Notes: generated from the sequence alone by a model not told the origin. A stretch of 64,000 bases of DNA from Armatimonadota bacterium (GCA_018268375.1 JAFDWS010000002.1:1299255-1363254), one strand, 5' to 3'; shown: positions 32,698 to 41,808, counted from the first letter of the stretch. A program made the numbers and translations.

Positions 32698-34344
32698 ATG
32701 GCCCTTGTCAAGGTGATCCCGCTGGGCGGCGCGGGAGAGATCGGAAAGAACTGCACCGTCGTCGAACAGGGGGACGATTTGATCGTGGTGGACGTCGGGC
32801 TCGCCTTCCCTCACGAAGAACACTACGGCGTCGACATCGTCATCCCTGACTTCACGTACTTGCTCGAAAACAAAGACAGGCTCAAAGCCATCGTCCTCAC
32901 CCACGCTCACGAAGACCACGTCGGAGCCCTCTCCTTCCTCCTGCCGCAAGTTTCGTGTCCCGTTTACTGCACGCCCTTCACTGCTGCCCTCGTCCAAAGC
33001 AAGCTAGAGGAGCGGATCCACATGAAGGAGGTCACCATCGAGGTGGTGCAACCCGGGGACACCGTCAACGTGGGCGAGTTGAGTGTCGAGTTCGTCCGCG
33101 TCACCCACTCGATCCCCGAAACAAGCGCGATCGCGATTCGCACCGTCCATGGCATCGTCCTTTTCACGGCCGATTTCAAGTTCGATTTCACGCCGGTCGA
33201 CGGCAAACTGAGCAACCTGGCACGCCTCGCCGAGCTGGGCGACGAAGGGGTCGTGATCATGCTTTGCGACTCGACCAACATCGACCGTCCGGGCTGGGGG
33301 CCCAGCGAGAGCCGGGTGACCGACGGTCTGCGCCGGGTCGTCAAGGACGCGACCGGCCGTGTGCTCGTCACCATGTTCGCCAGCAACATCCATCGGATGC
33401 AGCAGGCCATTGATGTCGCGATTGAAAATGGCAGAAAGGTTGCCGCTACGGGCCGCCGCATGGAAACGACGATCGACATCGCCCGGCGCATGGGCTACCT
33501 GGTCGTGCCGGAAGACTGTTACATTCGGCTCGACGACATCGGTAAGTACTCGGCGTCCCAGTTGCTGATCCTGACAACGGGCAGCCAGGGAGAGCCCATG
33601 GCCGCCTTGTCGCAGATGTCGCGGGGCGAATACGGGCGGCTCAAAATCGTCGAGGGCGACACCATCATCTATTCGGCCCGACCGATTCCCGGCAACGAGG
33701 CGGTCATCTGGCGCACGATCAACCGACTTTTCAAACTTGGAGCGATCGTCGTGACCGACGCCGACTCTCCCATCCATGTGAGCGGACACGCCTACCAGGA
33801 GGAGATCAAGATGATGGTCAACTTGGTGAGGCCTTTCTATTTCGCCCCCGTTCACGGCGAGCCAAGGCACCAACACATCTCGGCGAAAATGGCGGTGACC
33901 ATGGGCTGGCCCCAACACCGCGTCTTCCGGCTCGCGAACGGCGACGTGCTTTGCATCGACGCCGAGAACGCGTTCGTGGACGAGCCCGTGCAGAGCGGCG
34001 AGGTCCTCGTCGACCAACACGGCAATGCGGCCGTCTCGGGAGAAGTGCTCGCCGAACGAACCGCCCTCGGGCACGACGGCGTTGTGGTCGTCTCCATGGC
34101 GATCGATACAGAAAGCGGTGAGTTCGCTGCGCGGCCCGAAATCGAAGTCCGCGGCTTCTCGGGGCCCGACGACGCCGTCCTCGACGCGCTCGACGACCTC
34201 GGCGACGTATTCACCAAGATTGGCCCCAACGACATTCGCGACACTGAAAAGGTGGAGAAAGCCGTCACCGAGTCGGTAAGGCGCTCGATCAGTCGTCATT
34301 GCCAGCAAAGGCCAGTGGTCGTCGCGGTGGTGCTGGAGGTCTAG
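32698..34344 (+). CDS. rnj: Ribonuclease J
   Basis: A 548-residue metallo-beta-lactamase/beta-CASP nuclease with 5'-to-3' exo- and endoribonuclease roles in mRNA decay and rRNA processing. Motifs are IPLGGAGEIGKNCTVVE at the N terminus, the zinc-binding LTHAHEDHVGAL, FTADFKFDFTPVDG, the beta-CASP region around CDSTNIDRPG and NGRKVAATGRRME, TTGSQGEPMAALSQM, SGHAYQEEIKMMVNLV, and PVHGEPRHQ. The start ATG 32698 opens the conserved VKVIPLGG segment; the frame further upstream covers the palindrome and is not conserved-looking. The cupin gene follows two bases later. Confidence 0.92.
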   Translation: MALVKVIPLGGAGEIGKNCTVVEQGDDLIVVDVGLAFPHEEHYGVDIVIPDFTYLLENKDRLKAIVLTHAHEDHVGALSFLLPQVSCPVYCTPFTAALVQSKLEERIHMKEVTIEVVQPGDTVNVGELSVEFVRVTHSIPETSAIAIRTVHGIVLFTADFKFDFTPVDGKLSNLARLAELGDEGVVIMLCDSTNIDRPGWGPSESRVTDGLRRVVKDATGRVLVTMFASNIHRMQQAIDVAIENGRKVAATGRRMETTIDIARRMGYLVVPEDCYIRLDDIGKYSASQLLILTTGSQGEPMAALSQMSRGEYGRLKIVEGDTIIYSARPIPGNEAVIWRTINRLFKLGAIVVTDADSPIHVSGHAYQEEIKMMVNLVRPFYFAPVHGEPRHQHISAKMAVTMGWPQHRVFRLANGDVLCIDAENAFVDEPVQSGEVLVDQHGNAAVSGEVLAERTALGHDGVVVVSMAIDTESGEFAARPEIEVRGFSGPDDAVLDALDDLGDVFTKIGPNDIRDTEKVEKAVTESVRRSISRHCQQRPVVVAVVLEV

Positions 34345-34346
34345 CG

Positions 34347-34679
34347 ATGGAGACCTTCGATCTCGTCGCGCTCAAGGGGCAACAAGACGGCGGCAAGCCT
34401 TATCTTGAGTTCCTGAGGGCCCCGAGCATGAGCATGGGGCTCTACGTGCTGCCGGCAGGCAGCACCGACGGCCAGAGCCCGCACAGCGAAGACGAAGTCT
34501 ACGTCGTGACTGCCGGTCGATCAAAGTTTGTGTGCGACGATGCGACTGTGGACGTTCAACCCGGCTCCATCCTGTTTGTGCCAGCCCTCGCCAACCATCG
34601 CTTCTTCGAGATCGCCGAAGACCTTTCCATTCTCGTCTTCTTTGCGCCCGCCGAATACTTGAACAAGACGGGGGCCTGA
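34347..34679 (+). CDS. Small single-domain cupin protein
   Basis: A 110-residue cupin with the two motifs: GLYVLPAGSTDGQSPHSEDEVYVV (first motif, His and Glu metal ligands) and PGSILFVPALANHRFFEI (second motif, with the second His). Such small cupins bind a metal and often act on small acids or sense ligands. GGAGG lies seven bases before ATG 34347, so it is translated as an internal gene of the rnj-cupin-queC-queE run. Position before queC might suggest a queuosine link, but it lacks QueD features. Confidence 0.82.
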   Translation: METFDLVALKGQQDGGKPYLEFLRAPSMSMGLYVLPAGSTDGQSPHSEDEVYVVTAGRSKFVCDDATVDVQPGSILFVPALANHRFFEIAEDLSILVFFAPAEYLNKTGA

Positions 34680-35345
34680 GTGCAAAGAGCCATCGTGTTG
34701 CTGAGCGGAGGGCTCGATTCCGCGACGACTTTAGCCGTGGCCGCTTCCCATGGCTTCGCCTGCCAATGTCTCACCGTCCTCTACGGCCAGCGGCACGCCG
34801 TCGAAGTCGAGGCCGCAAAGCGGGTCGCGTCCGCCCTCCACGCCCACGAGCACAAGTTCGTAGAGGTCGACCTGCGCCAGTTTGGGGGCTCTGCCCTGAC
34901 CGACGACATCGCTGTCCCAAAGGACGAGCTCGGAGGAGGCATCCCGGTCACCTACGTTCCGGCAAGGAACACAGTCATGCTGTCCCTCGCGTTGGCCTTC
35001 GCTGAAGTGGCTGGTGCCCACGATATCTTCGTCGGAGTGAACGCGGTCGACTACAGCGGTTATCCCGACTGCCGGCCCGAATACATCCGCGCGTTCGAAA
35101 ATCTCGCCACACTCGCCACCAAAGCAGGTGTCGAGGGCAATCAGTTCAGAATCCGCACGCCCCTGATCGATCTCACCAAGACCGAAATCATCCAACTTGG
35201 GCTGTCCTTGGGCGTCGACTATTCGCTGACCCATTCCTGCTACGACCCCGATTCCTTGGGCCGAGCCTGCGGTCATTGCGACTCGTGCTTGATTCGCGCC
35301 AAAGCTTTCGCAGACCTCGGCCTCGTCGACCCGGCCCTCCCATGA
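34680..35345 (+). CDS. queC: 7-cyano-7-deazaguanine synthase QueC
   Basis: A 221-residue enzyme that converts 7-carboxy-7-deazaguanine to preQ0 with ATP and ammonia, in queuosine tRNA modification. Motifs are the N-type ATP pyrophosphatase loop [45 protein letters not shown] and [17 protein letters not shown], plus the C-terminal zinc cluster [23 protein letters not shown] 34680 directly abuts the cupin stop. It overlaps queE as ATGA, so production of QueC and QueE is coupled. QueD and QueF are not in the window. Confidence 0.94.
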   Translation: MQRAIVLLSGGLDSATTLAVAASHGFACQCLTVLYGQRHAVEVEAAKRVASALHAHEHKFVEVDLRQFGGSALTDDIAVPKDELGGGIPVTYVPARNTVMLSLALAFAEVAGAHDIFVGVNAVDYSGYPDCRPEYIRAFENLATLATKAGVEGNQFRIRTPLIDLTKTEIIQLGLSLGVDYSLTHSCYDPDSLGRACGHCDSCLIRAKAFADLGLVDPALP

Positions 35346-36037
35346 GCAACAAGCTACGGATCACAGAGACCTTCACCAGCATCCAAGGCGAGGGCATTTG
35401 GGCCGGCACCCCAAGCCACTTCATCCGTGTGAGCGGGTGCAACTTGCGTTGTCGTTGGTGCGACACGCCCTATGCCAGCTGGTCACCCGAGGGGCCAATC
35501 GTCGACCTTTCCGAACTGATCGAAGGCGCTGTCACATCTGGAGTGGCACATGTCGTCGTCACCGGTGGTGAACCCATGCTCTTCCCGCCGGTCGTCGATC
35601 TGTGCGCCGCCCTTAAGGAGGCCGGGAAGACGGTGACCATTGAGACCGCAGGCACTGTCTTTCAAGAGCTGGCGTGCGACTTGATGTCGATCAGCCCCAA
35701 ACTCTCGAACTCGACTCCCGACGGCGAGTGGCGCCCGAGGCACGAACTGACACGCCATGACCTTGAGCCGTTGCGGCGCTTGGTCGCCGCTTATGACGTG
35801 CAGCTCAAGTTCGTCATAGAACCCGAATCCGGGGAGCACGACATCAAGGAGATCGAACAAATCCTGGCCGAACTTCCGCACGTACCTGCAAACCGCATTC
35901 TTTTGATGCCAGAAGGCACCGACACGGAGACATTGCGACACCGAATGCCATTGGTCACGGAACTCGCCGAGCAGAAGGGCTGGGGCACTTCGCCCCGTCT
36001 CCACATCGAAATGTTCGGGAACAAGCGAGGAACCTGA
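35342..36037 (+). CDS. queE: 7-carboxy-7-deazaguanine synthase QueE
   Basis: A 231-residue radical SAM enzyme that rearranges 6-carboxytetrahydropterin to 7-carboxy-7-deazaguanine. It has the N-terminal [20 protein letters not shown] block and the SAM cluster [13 protein letters not shown] (CxxxCxxC spacing), followed by VVTGGEPML and TIETAGTVF. Length and motif order fit the standard QueE. Its ATG overlaps the queC stop (ATGA), making this the immediate upstream enzyme of QueC's reaction. Confidence 0.94.
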   Translation: MSNKLRITETFTSIQGEGIWAGTPSHFIRVSGCNLRCRWCDTPYASWSPEGPIVDLSELIEGAVTSGVAHVVVTGGEPMLFPPVVDLCAALKEAGKTVTIETAGTVFQELACDLMSISPKLSNSTPDGEWRPRHELTRHDLEPLRRLVAAYDVQLKFVIEPESGEHDIKEIEQILAELPHVPANRILLMPEGTDTETLRHRMPLVTELAEQKGWGTSPRLHIEMFGNKRGT

Positions 36038-36046
36038 CCCTCGTTG

Positions 36047-36052
36047 TATCTT
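36047..36052 (+). promoter_or_regulatory. -10 hexamer TATCTT of a leaderless-type promoter
   Basis: TATCTT ends seven bases before ATG 36060. The same hexamer is used by the next gene. Confidence 0.55.
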
Positions 36053-36059
36053 CCTCAGT

Positions 36060-36536
36060 ATGAAGGTTCTCCTCGTGGCCGCCGTCCTGTTCGCCTTGAG
36101 CGTTGCCTGTAGCCCGCCCAAGGCTACCGACAAAGCCCAGCGCGATGGCAAGCCAAAGATGAGGCAGGGCCTCGTGGGCAAGTGGACCGGCAAGTACAAA
36201 GAGTCAAAGCAGGCTCCGAACGAAGGCGACAGGAGCAACTATTTCGCCGAGGAACTCGGCGGGTTCAACTTAGAGTTCATGCCCGACGGCACCTTTAAGT
36301 CGACGATGAGAGGACTTGAGCGCGAAGGAACCTGGACCCAGGAAAAGCTCATTGTCCAGCTCAAGTTCACCAAGGTCTTTGGAAAGACGCGGGAAGAAAC
36401 AAAGGCCCAAGCGAGCCAAGACCTCCCGTACTTCGATGAAAGGGAGGAGGTCCTGGTCTCCGCGAACGGGCAGATCCTTACTCTCACGAGTTCCTCCAAG
36501 GACATGCCCGACGTCGTCTTCAAACCAACAGACTGA
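36060..36536 (+). CDS. Small lipoprotein with lipocalin-like fold
   Basis: A 158-residue lipoprotein with signal MKVLLVAAVLFALSVAC (Cys17). The mature region begins with a Lys-rich linker, then a strand pattern GLVGKWTGKYKESK ... FNLEFMPDGTFKSTM ... REGTWTQEKLIVQLKFTKVF, a common motif series in small beta-barrel lipoproteins that measure misfit or bind ligands. No named family is certain. It shares the style of the lipoprotein at 60753. Confidence 0.68.
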   Translation: MKVLLVAAVLFALSVACSPPKATDKAQRDGKPKMRQGLVGKWTGKYKESKQAPNEGDRSNYFAEELGGFNLEFMPDGTFKSTMRGLEREGTWTQEKLIVQLKFTKVFGKTREETKAQASQDLPYFDEREEVLVSANGQILTLTSSSKDMPDVVFKPTD

Positions 36537-36572
36537 CGACAAGATTTGGCAGCGAGTCAGCCTTCCTTGTCG

Positions 36573-36578
36573 TATCTT
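36573..36578 (+). promoter_or_regulatory. -10 hexamer TATCTT of a leaderless-type promoter
   Basis: TATCTT ends eight bases before ATG 36587. Confidence 0.55.
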
Positions 36579-36586
36579 AGTTAGGC

Positions 36587-37300
36587 ATGCTTGGAGCACA
36601 GGGTCACGACAAGGCGATCGTCTCTCTGACGTACGACGGTACGTTGCCGTGTCACGCTGAGACGGCTTTGCCACACCTGGACTCCAGAGGGCTGCTAGCC
36701 ACTTTTTATGCCGATCCCGTGCCGATGCTCGATTCTTTCCCGATCTGGCGAGGCGCAGCCGAGAAGGGCCATGAGATCGGCAACGGGTGCCTGATCGGCG
36801 CTCTCGACGGAGGCAGTGCCCTCGCGGCGTGGACCCCCGAGATGGTCGCGGACGACATTGACGAAACGGACGATCTGATCCGTGAGCTCTTTCCCGGCCA
36901 AACCTCCTTTTCACTTGGCTACCCCTGGGTCGAAGGGAAAGACTCGGAGTTGGACACCGTCAAACGCCTGGTGGCCAAGAAGCACTCTGTCTGCCGATCA
37001 GGAGTGGCAGGGCTCAACGCCCTTGATCAGGTCGACACGGGTTATTTGAAATGCCTGCCCATGGTGGACCACCGAAGCGGCCACATGATCGATCTGGTCA
37101 GAACCGCGGTCCGATCGCGATCCTGGATCATCCTGTCTTTCGACGGCGTGGGGATGGGGGAGCGGGGCATCGACGCCCGTGACCACCAAGATCTTTGCGA
37201 CTGGCTCGCTACGAACAAGGAACTGTTCGAATTGTTGCCCGTCATTGCCGTCACCGCCCTGCTGGCCCGTCAACAGCGCTCCGCGCTCCGCATGCTCTGA
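36587..37300 (+). CDS. Polysaccharide deacetylase-like (NodB homology) protein
   Basis: A 237-residue cytosolic-looking protein with a NodB-type core: VSLTYDGTLPCHAETALPHLDSRGLLATFY (replacing the usual TFDDG motif 1 with TYDGT), then GHEIGNG (motif 2 normally HSxxH), and LGYPWVEGKD as motif 3-like. The His pair of motif 2 reads Gly-Asn-Gly, so zinc binding may be lost or changed. No signal peptide is visible. It may act on a non-polysaccharide amide or be a sensory relative. Confidence 0.65.
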   Translation: MLGAQGHDKAIVSLTYDGTLPCHAETALPHLDSRGLLATFYADPVPMLDSFPIWRGAAEKGHEIGNGCLIGALDGGSALAAWTPEMVADDIDETDDLIRELFPGQTSFSLGYPWVEGKDSELDTVKRLVAKKHSVCRSGVAGLNALDQVDTGYLKCLPMVDHRSGHMIDLVRTAVRSRSWIILSFDGVGMGERGIDARDHQDLCDWLATNKELFELLPVIAVTALLARQQRSALRML

Positions 37301-37374
37301 GCCACGAGCTTGGCAATTCTTGTCAGCTCTCAGCCAGAATCCTCACAGCCTTGGAGCCGACCCGAACTGAATTC

Positions 37375-39405
37375 ATGCACATGGAGGCGCCCGGCTTTCG
37401 GGTCGCCTTCTACACGCTGACCGCCCTGAGCTTGGCCATCATGGTGTGGCAGTTTCTCGCCCCTGCCAAGCGATGGATGAAAGGAAAGCCCATCAATTGG
37501 AGACCGGACTTCGTCAAGGGCGTCCTCACTTTCATCCTCGGCCAGAAAAAAGTGCAAGGGAGCAGGCCCAAGTCGGGTGCTCCGATGCACCTCATGATCT
37601 TCTACGGGTTCCTCGCCTTGCTCCTCGCGACGACCCTCCTTGCGGTCTCGACCTACGGCCCCCTGATCGGCATTCCTCATTTCCACAAGGGCCTTTACTA
37701 TCTGGTCTACGAAACCGTCTTCGACGTCTTTGGCGTCGTCTTCCTGTCCGGAGTCCTCTGGGCCCTGGTTCGCCGCATCCAATATGCCCGTACTTACGGC
37801 CCGAACCCGGGTACCGAGGCCGCCAAAGACGCGCACCCCACGAACCCCTTGACCACCGACTGGAAGGACTACTTCGCCCTCGTCGTCCTCCTGGGGCTCG
37901 GTGTGACCGGCTATGCCTTGGAAGCAGCGCGCATCTCGAACTCTCCGCACGAGTGGGATTGGGCTTCGCCTGTCGGCGCAGCATTGGCGCGCCTTGTGCC
38001 GAACTTGCCCGACGTCGCCTATATCGGAATTTGGTGGTTCCACTTCGTCTGGGTGTGGGTGTTCTTCGCCACGCTGCCCCAAATGCGCCTGAAGCACATC
38101 GTCACGGCGACCCTGACCGCAGCGGGCGCGCCCGAGCGACCGATGGGCGAGTTGGCCCCGATCAGCATGCGGGAAGTCGAAGAGACCGGGCAGATCGGAG
38201 TTTCTCTGGCGACCGAGTTTTCGCGCTGGCACTTGCTGTCGCTGGATGCCTGTATGTCGTGCGGACGGTGTACCGAGGTCTGTCCTGCCTATAACGTTGG
38301 AAAGATCCTGAACCCGAAGCAAGTCGTGGCTGACGTCCACAGGTCATTGGTCACCGGAGACAATGTCCCGGCCGCGGTCAGCGAGGAAGCGCTGTGGGCC
38401 TGCACCACGTGCAATGCGTGCGTCGAGGCTTGCCCGGTCCTGATCCGGCACACAGATTTGATCGTCGACGCCCGCCGCAACCTGGTAGCGGAAGGAAAGC
38501 TCTCGGGAACGGCCGCGACCATGCTCCGACAGGTGGGATCGACAGGCAACGCTTGGGGCGCGCCTTCCAATGCGCGTGAAGACTGGATGAAGGGCTTGGA
38601 TGTGCCCCTCTGCAGGGACAACGAGGATTTCGACGTCCTCTTTTGGGTCGGCTGTGCGGGTGCGACGGATCCGGGTGCTGTGCGGACGACAAAGGCCACG
38701 GCAGGGCTGATGCGTCAAGCTGGGGTCAAGTTTGCTTGCCTCGGCCAAGAAGAGACGTGCACAGGCGATGCCGCAAGACGAATCGGCGACGAGTTCACCT
38801 TCCAAGCTATGGCCGAGTCCAACATCGAGACCTTCAAGCGATACGGAGTCAAGAAGGTCGTGACACCCTGCCCCCACTGCTTCAACACGTTGAAGAACGA
38901 GTACCGCCAATTCGGGGCAGATCTTGAGGTCGAACACCACACGCAGTTTCTTGCCCGGCTGGTCGAGGAAGGCAAGATCAAAGCGGCCCGTCCGAACCCC
39001 GGAGAGACCACGTATCACGACCCTTGCTATCTGGCGAGAGTCAATGACGAGAGCGACGCTCCCCGTCGGCTCCTGGGCGAACGCACGCATTGGAACACGG
39101 AGCGACCCGCGTTCGTCCACGAGCTCGAGCGAGATCAAGACGAGGACGTCGTCCTCGCCGAGCCTGAGCACAAGGGAAGGAAAACACTTTGTTGCGGCGC
39201 CGGGGGCGGGCGAATGTGGATGGAGGAAGAGCCAGGGCAAAGACCGAGCGAGCGCCGAGTGAACGAACTTCTGGCCACGGGCGCGAAGGAAGTCGCCGTC
39301 TCATGCCCGTTCTGCCGGATCATGCTCGATGCGAGCCTGAAGCAAGCCGATGAAAGCATTCGACTCGTCGACCTTGCCGAGAAACTTCAGGAAGCAAACG
39401 CGTGA
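37375..39405 (+). CDS. Membrane-anchored Fe-S oxidoreductase (HdrD/GlpC-like)
   Basis: A 676-residue protein with five N-terminal membrane helices (a nitrate-reductase-gamma-like cytochrome b domain, AFYTLTALSLAIMVW to FVWVWVFF), then two 4Fe-4S motifs CMSCGRCTEVCPAYN and CTTCNACVEACPVLI, then two CCG domains (TPCPHCFNTLKNEY; CCGAGGGRMWM). This architecture is that of Fe-S oxidoreductases that pass electrons between the quinone pool and a soluble partner, such as those next to glycolate or electron-transfer flavoprotein systems. No partner gene is in view. Stop and acpS start overlap as GTGA. The start ATG is the first before the helices; no clear promoter. Confidence 0.87.
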   Translation: MHMEAPGFRVAFYTLTALSLAIMVWQFLAPAKRWMKGKPINWRPDFVKGVLTFILGQKKVQGSRPKSGAPMHLMIFYGFLALLLATTLLAVSTYGPLIGIPHFHKGLYYLVYETVFDVFGVVFLSGVLWALVRRIQYARTYGPNPGTEAAKDAHPTNPLTTDWKDYFALVVLLGLGVTGYALEAARISNSPHEWDWASPVGAALARLVPNLPDVAYIGIWWFHFVWVWVFFATLPQMRLKHIVTATLTAAGAPERPMGELAPISMREVEETGQIGVSLATEFSRWHLLSLDACMSCGRCTEVCPAYNVGKILNPKQVVADVHRSLVTGDNVPAAVSEEALWACTTCNACVEACPVLIRHTDLIVDARRNLVAEGKLSGTAATMLRQVGSTGNAWGAPSNAREDWMKGLDVPLCRDNEDFDVLFWVGCAGATDPGAVRTTKATAGLMRQAGVKFACLGQEETCTGDAARRIGDEFTFQAMAESNIETFKRYGVKKVVTPCPHCFNTLKNEYRQFGADLEVEHHTQFLARLVEEGKIKAARPNPGETTYHDPCYLARVNDESDAPRRLLGERTHWNTERPAFVHELERDQDEDVVLAEPEHKGRKTLCCGAGGGRMWMEEEPGQRPSERRVNELLATGAKEVAVSCPFCRIMLDASLKQADESIRLVDLAEKLQEANA

Positions 39406-39782
39406 TCGAGGCGGTCGGCATCGACATCGTCGAAGTCTCGCGCATTTCTGAAGCGATGCGAGACCCGCGGTTTGTGGAGCGCATCTTGACGCAAGCCGAG
39501 CGCCGCCCCGAACTCACTGCCATGTACGTCGCTGGGCGCTGGGCGGTCAAGGAAGCGGTCGCAAAAGCCGTCGGGCCACCCCTGAGATGGCACGACGTCG
39601 AAGTGCTGAACGACGGTGCTGGACGCCCATTCGCCACGGTCAGGGCCTCACGCCTCGAGCCTGGATCGTTTCGGCTGCACGTCTCGATTTCGCACGAGAA
39701 GGGACACGCCGTGGGCATGGCCGTCCTCGAATCACTGGATCCGCGAAGTCCCAGCCTTAACACTTCGTTAACACTGGATTAA
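39402..39782 (+). CDS. acpS: Holo-[acyl-carrier-protein] synthase
   Basis: A 126-residue phosphopantetheinyl transferase that loads acyl carrier protein. Motifs are the N-terminal VGIDIVEVSRI with the Mg-binding Asp, the AGRWAVKEAVAKAVG block with the second acid, and HVSISHEKGHAVGMAV at the end. The start is GTG overlapping the previous stop. The 3' end carries two and a half Pho-box repeats, so the regulatory site of pstS lies partly in this gene. Confidence 0.92.
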   Translation: MIEAVGIDIVEVSRISEAMRDPRFVERILTQAERRPELTAMYVAGRWAVKEAVAKAVGPPLRWHDVEVLNDGAGRPFATVRASRLEPGSFRLHVSISHEKGHAVGMAVLESLDPRSPSLNTSLTLD

Positions 39783-39784
39783 CA
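39757..39784 (+). promoter_or_regulatory. Pho box: three TTAACA direct repeats
   Basis: TTAACA occurs at 39757-39762, 39768-39773 and 39779-39784, with exactly 11-bp periodicity. This is the arrangement of PhoP-type boxes (TT-A-ACA repeats about 11 bp apart). It lies immediately upstream of pstS and its -10. Confidence 0.75.
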
Positions 39785-39788
39785 TAGT
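39783..39788 (+). promoter_or_regulatory. -10 hexamer CATAGT of pstS
   Basis: CATAGT abuts the third TTAACA repeat. Unlike most first genes here it leaves a 15-base leader with GGAAGGAA as Shine-Dalgarno. Confidence 0.55.
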
Positions 39789-39803
39789 CAGGCTGGAAGG
39801 AAC

Positions 39804-40862
39804 ATGGTGAAAGCAAACTTTTGGACTGTCGCGGTTGCGGCAGCACTCGTCTTGACGGGCTGCGCGACGACCGACAACGCGGCCTCAGGTACGACGGGAA
39901 CCTCCGCAAGCACCTCAGGTGCCGGCCCGAGCCCTGAGCCCAACAAGAAACTGACGGGATCGCTCACGATCGACGGTTCCTCGACCGTCTACCCAATCGC
40001 TACCGCCCTCGTCGAAGAGTTTGGCGAAGCGCAACCTGACGTCCGCATCACTGCCAACCAGTCGGGAACCGGCGCTGGCATGCAGAAGTTTGGGCGCAAA
40101 GAAATCGACATCGCGGACGCCTCCCGGCCCATTAAGGACAAGGAGATCGAGGACTGTCAGAAGGCGGGCGTAGACTTTGTGGAGCTACCGGTGGCCTTTG
40201 ACGGTCTGAGCATCGTCGTCAACCCAAAGAACACCTGGCTGAACTCGATCACGATCGCTGAACTCAACAAGATCTGGGCCAAGGACAGCACGGTCAAGTC
40301 CTGGAAGGACGTTAATCCGGCATGGCCCGACAAGCCCATCAAGCTCTACGGCCCCACGACCGTCCATGGAACGTACGAGTTCTTCAACGAGGCCGTCAAC
40401 AAGGACAAGGCGAACAGTCGACAAGACTATCAGCAGTGTGCTGATTACAACGTCCTCGTCGCTGGCGTCGGCAAGGACGAGGGTTCATTGGGCTACGTTG
40501 GTTTTGCCTACTATGAGCAGAACAAGACGAGCTTGAAGCTTGTCCCGGTGGACGGCGGCAAAGGCCCCGTTTCCCCCAGCGAAGACACGATCCGCTCTGG
40601 CGAGTACACGCCTCTCTCCCGTCCTCTCCTGATGTACGTGAGCAAGACTGCCCTCGACCGGCCCGAAGTCATGGCCTTCATGGAGCACGCGCTTGACAAG
40701 AGTTCGAACGCCGTGAAGTCACAGGGTTACATCACTCTGCCGGACGAGATTCTCACGATGGCGCTCGACAGGCTCAAGGCCAAAACAGTCGGCAGTGTCT
40801 TCAAGAACTTCAAGCCCGGCATGAAGATGGATGAAGTCTTGAAGATGGAAGGGAGCAAGTAA
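39804..40862 (+). CDS. pstS: Phosphate ABC transporter substrate-binding lipoprotein
   Basis: A 352-residue periplasmic lipoprotein (signal MVKANFWTVAVAAALVLTGC, Cys20) of the PstS/PBP family. Phosphate-binding segments are ITIDGSSTVYPI (TIDGSSTV), ANQSGTGAGMQKFGRKEIDIADASRPI and YGPTTVHGTYEFF. It captures phosphate for PstCA. It is preceded by the Pho box and followed directly by pstC. Confidence 0.94.
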   Translation: MVKANFWTVAVAAALVLTGCATTDNAASGTTGTSASTSGAGPSPEPNKKLTGSLTIDGSSTVYPIATALVEEFGEAQPDVRITANQSGTGAGMQKFGRKEIDIADASRPIKDKEIEDCQKAGVDFVELPVAFDGLSIVVNPKNTWLNSITIAELNKIWAKDSTVKSWKDVNPAWPDKPIKLYGPTTVHGTYEFFNEAVNKDKANSRQDYQQCADYNVLVAGVGKDEGSLGYVGFAYYEQNKTSLKLVPVDGGKGPVSPSEDTIRSGEYTPLSRPLLMYVSKTALDRPEVMAFMEHALDKSSNAVKSQGYITLPDEILTMALDRLKAKTVGSVFKNFKPGMKMDEVLKMEGSK

Positions 40863-40866
40863 TTTC

Positions 40867-41808
40867 GTGGCGCAGCGGGCCGGATCACTTGGGAGCGAGA
40901 CGGCCCGCCGCTCCATCTTACGTTCCCGCTTGAACGCGCATCAAGCCTGGGAGCGCATCGTTAAAGGCATCTGCTTCCTTTGCGCGTTCTTGTCTATCGC
41001 GACGACGATCGGAATCGTCGTAATCCTCGTCAGCCAAGCCCAAGGCTTCTTCCAAAACGTCTCCGTCTGGGAGTTCCTGACCGGTCGGGTGTGGGAACCC
41101 ATCGCTGGCCACTTTGGATTCCTGCCCCTGGTTTGTGGAACCCTGCTGATCACTGTCGGCGCGGGCCTGGTGTCCCTGCCACTCGGCCTTCTGATCGGCA
41201 TCTTCCTTGCCGAGTACGCCCGCCCGCCCGTACGCAAAATCCTTAAGCCTGCGTTGGAGCTCTTGGCAGGAATCCCTACTGTCGTCTACGGCTACTTCGC
41301 CTTGTTCTTCGTAACCCCCATCCTCCAAAGGGTGATTCCGTCGACCGAGGCGTTCAACGCCGCGTCGGGCGCTATTGTCGTGGGAATCATGACCTTGCCC
41401 CTCGTCTCTTCTCTGTGCGAAGACGCCCTGGCAGCCGTCCCGAAAGCACTCCGGGAAGGCGCCTACGGGCTCGGAGCAACGAAGTTCGAGGTCGTCTCGA
41501 AGGTCGTCGTCCCCAGCGCGATGAGCGGCGTGATGGCCTCTTTCATCCTCGCCCTGTCCCGGGCGATCGGTGAGACAATGGCCGTGACCCTCGCCTCCGG
41601 CTCGACACCTAATTTCACCCTGAACCCGACCCAAGCGGTCATGACGATGACGGCCTACATCGTCAACACCAGCCGTGGAGACGTCGAGCGCGGCAGCACC
41701 GCCTATCAAACCATCTTCGCTGTCGGCCTCACGCTGTTCATCACGACGCTTTTGATGAACCTCCTCGCCCAGCGGCTGATCCGGAAGTTCGGGAGCAGGT
41801 ACTCGTGA
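40867..41808 (+). CDS. pstC: Phosphate ABC transporter permease PstC
   Basis: A 313-residue permease with six membrane helices and the conserved cytoplasmic loop EDALAAVPKALREGAYGLGATKFEVVSKVVVPSA. It forms the channel with PstA. GTG 40867 starts four bases after pstS. Stop overlaps pstA start as GTGA. Confidence 0.94.
   Translation: MAQRAGSLGSETARRSILRSRLNAHQAWERIVKGICFLCAFLSIATTIGIVVILVSQAQGFFQNVSVWEFLTGRVWEPIAGHFGFLPLVCGTLLITVGAGLVSLPLGLLIGIFLAEYARPPVRKILKPALELLAGIPTVVYGYFALFFVTPILQRVIPSTEAFNAASGAIVVGIMTLPLVSSLCEDALAAVPKALREGAYGLGATKFEVVSKVVVPSAMSGVMASFILALSRAIGETMAVTLASGSTPNFTLNPTQAVMTMTAYIVNTSRGDVERGSTAYQTIFAVGLTLFITTLLMNLLAQRLIRKFGSRYS

Noticed and set aside
33004..34308. 434-residue minus-strand frame opposite RNase J
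   Set aside because: Composition is His/Asp/Val-rich as expected for an antisense shadow; RNase J motifs are intact on the plus strand.
34347..34679. Cupin as a QueD substitute in the queuosine run
   Set aside because: It has two cupin motifs and none of the QueD zinc or catalytic residues; adjacency alone is not evidence.
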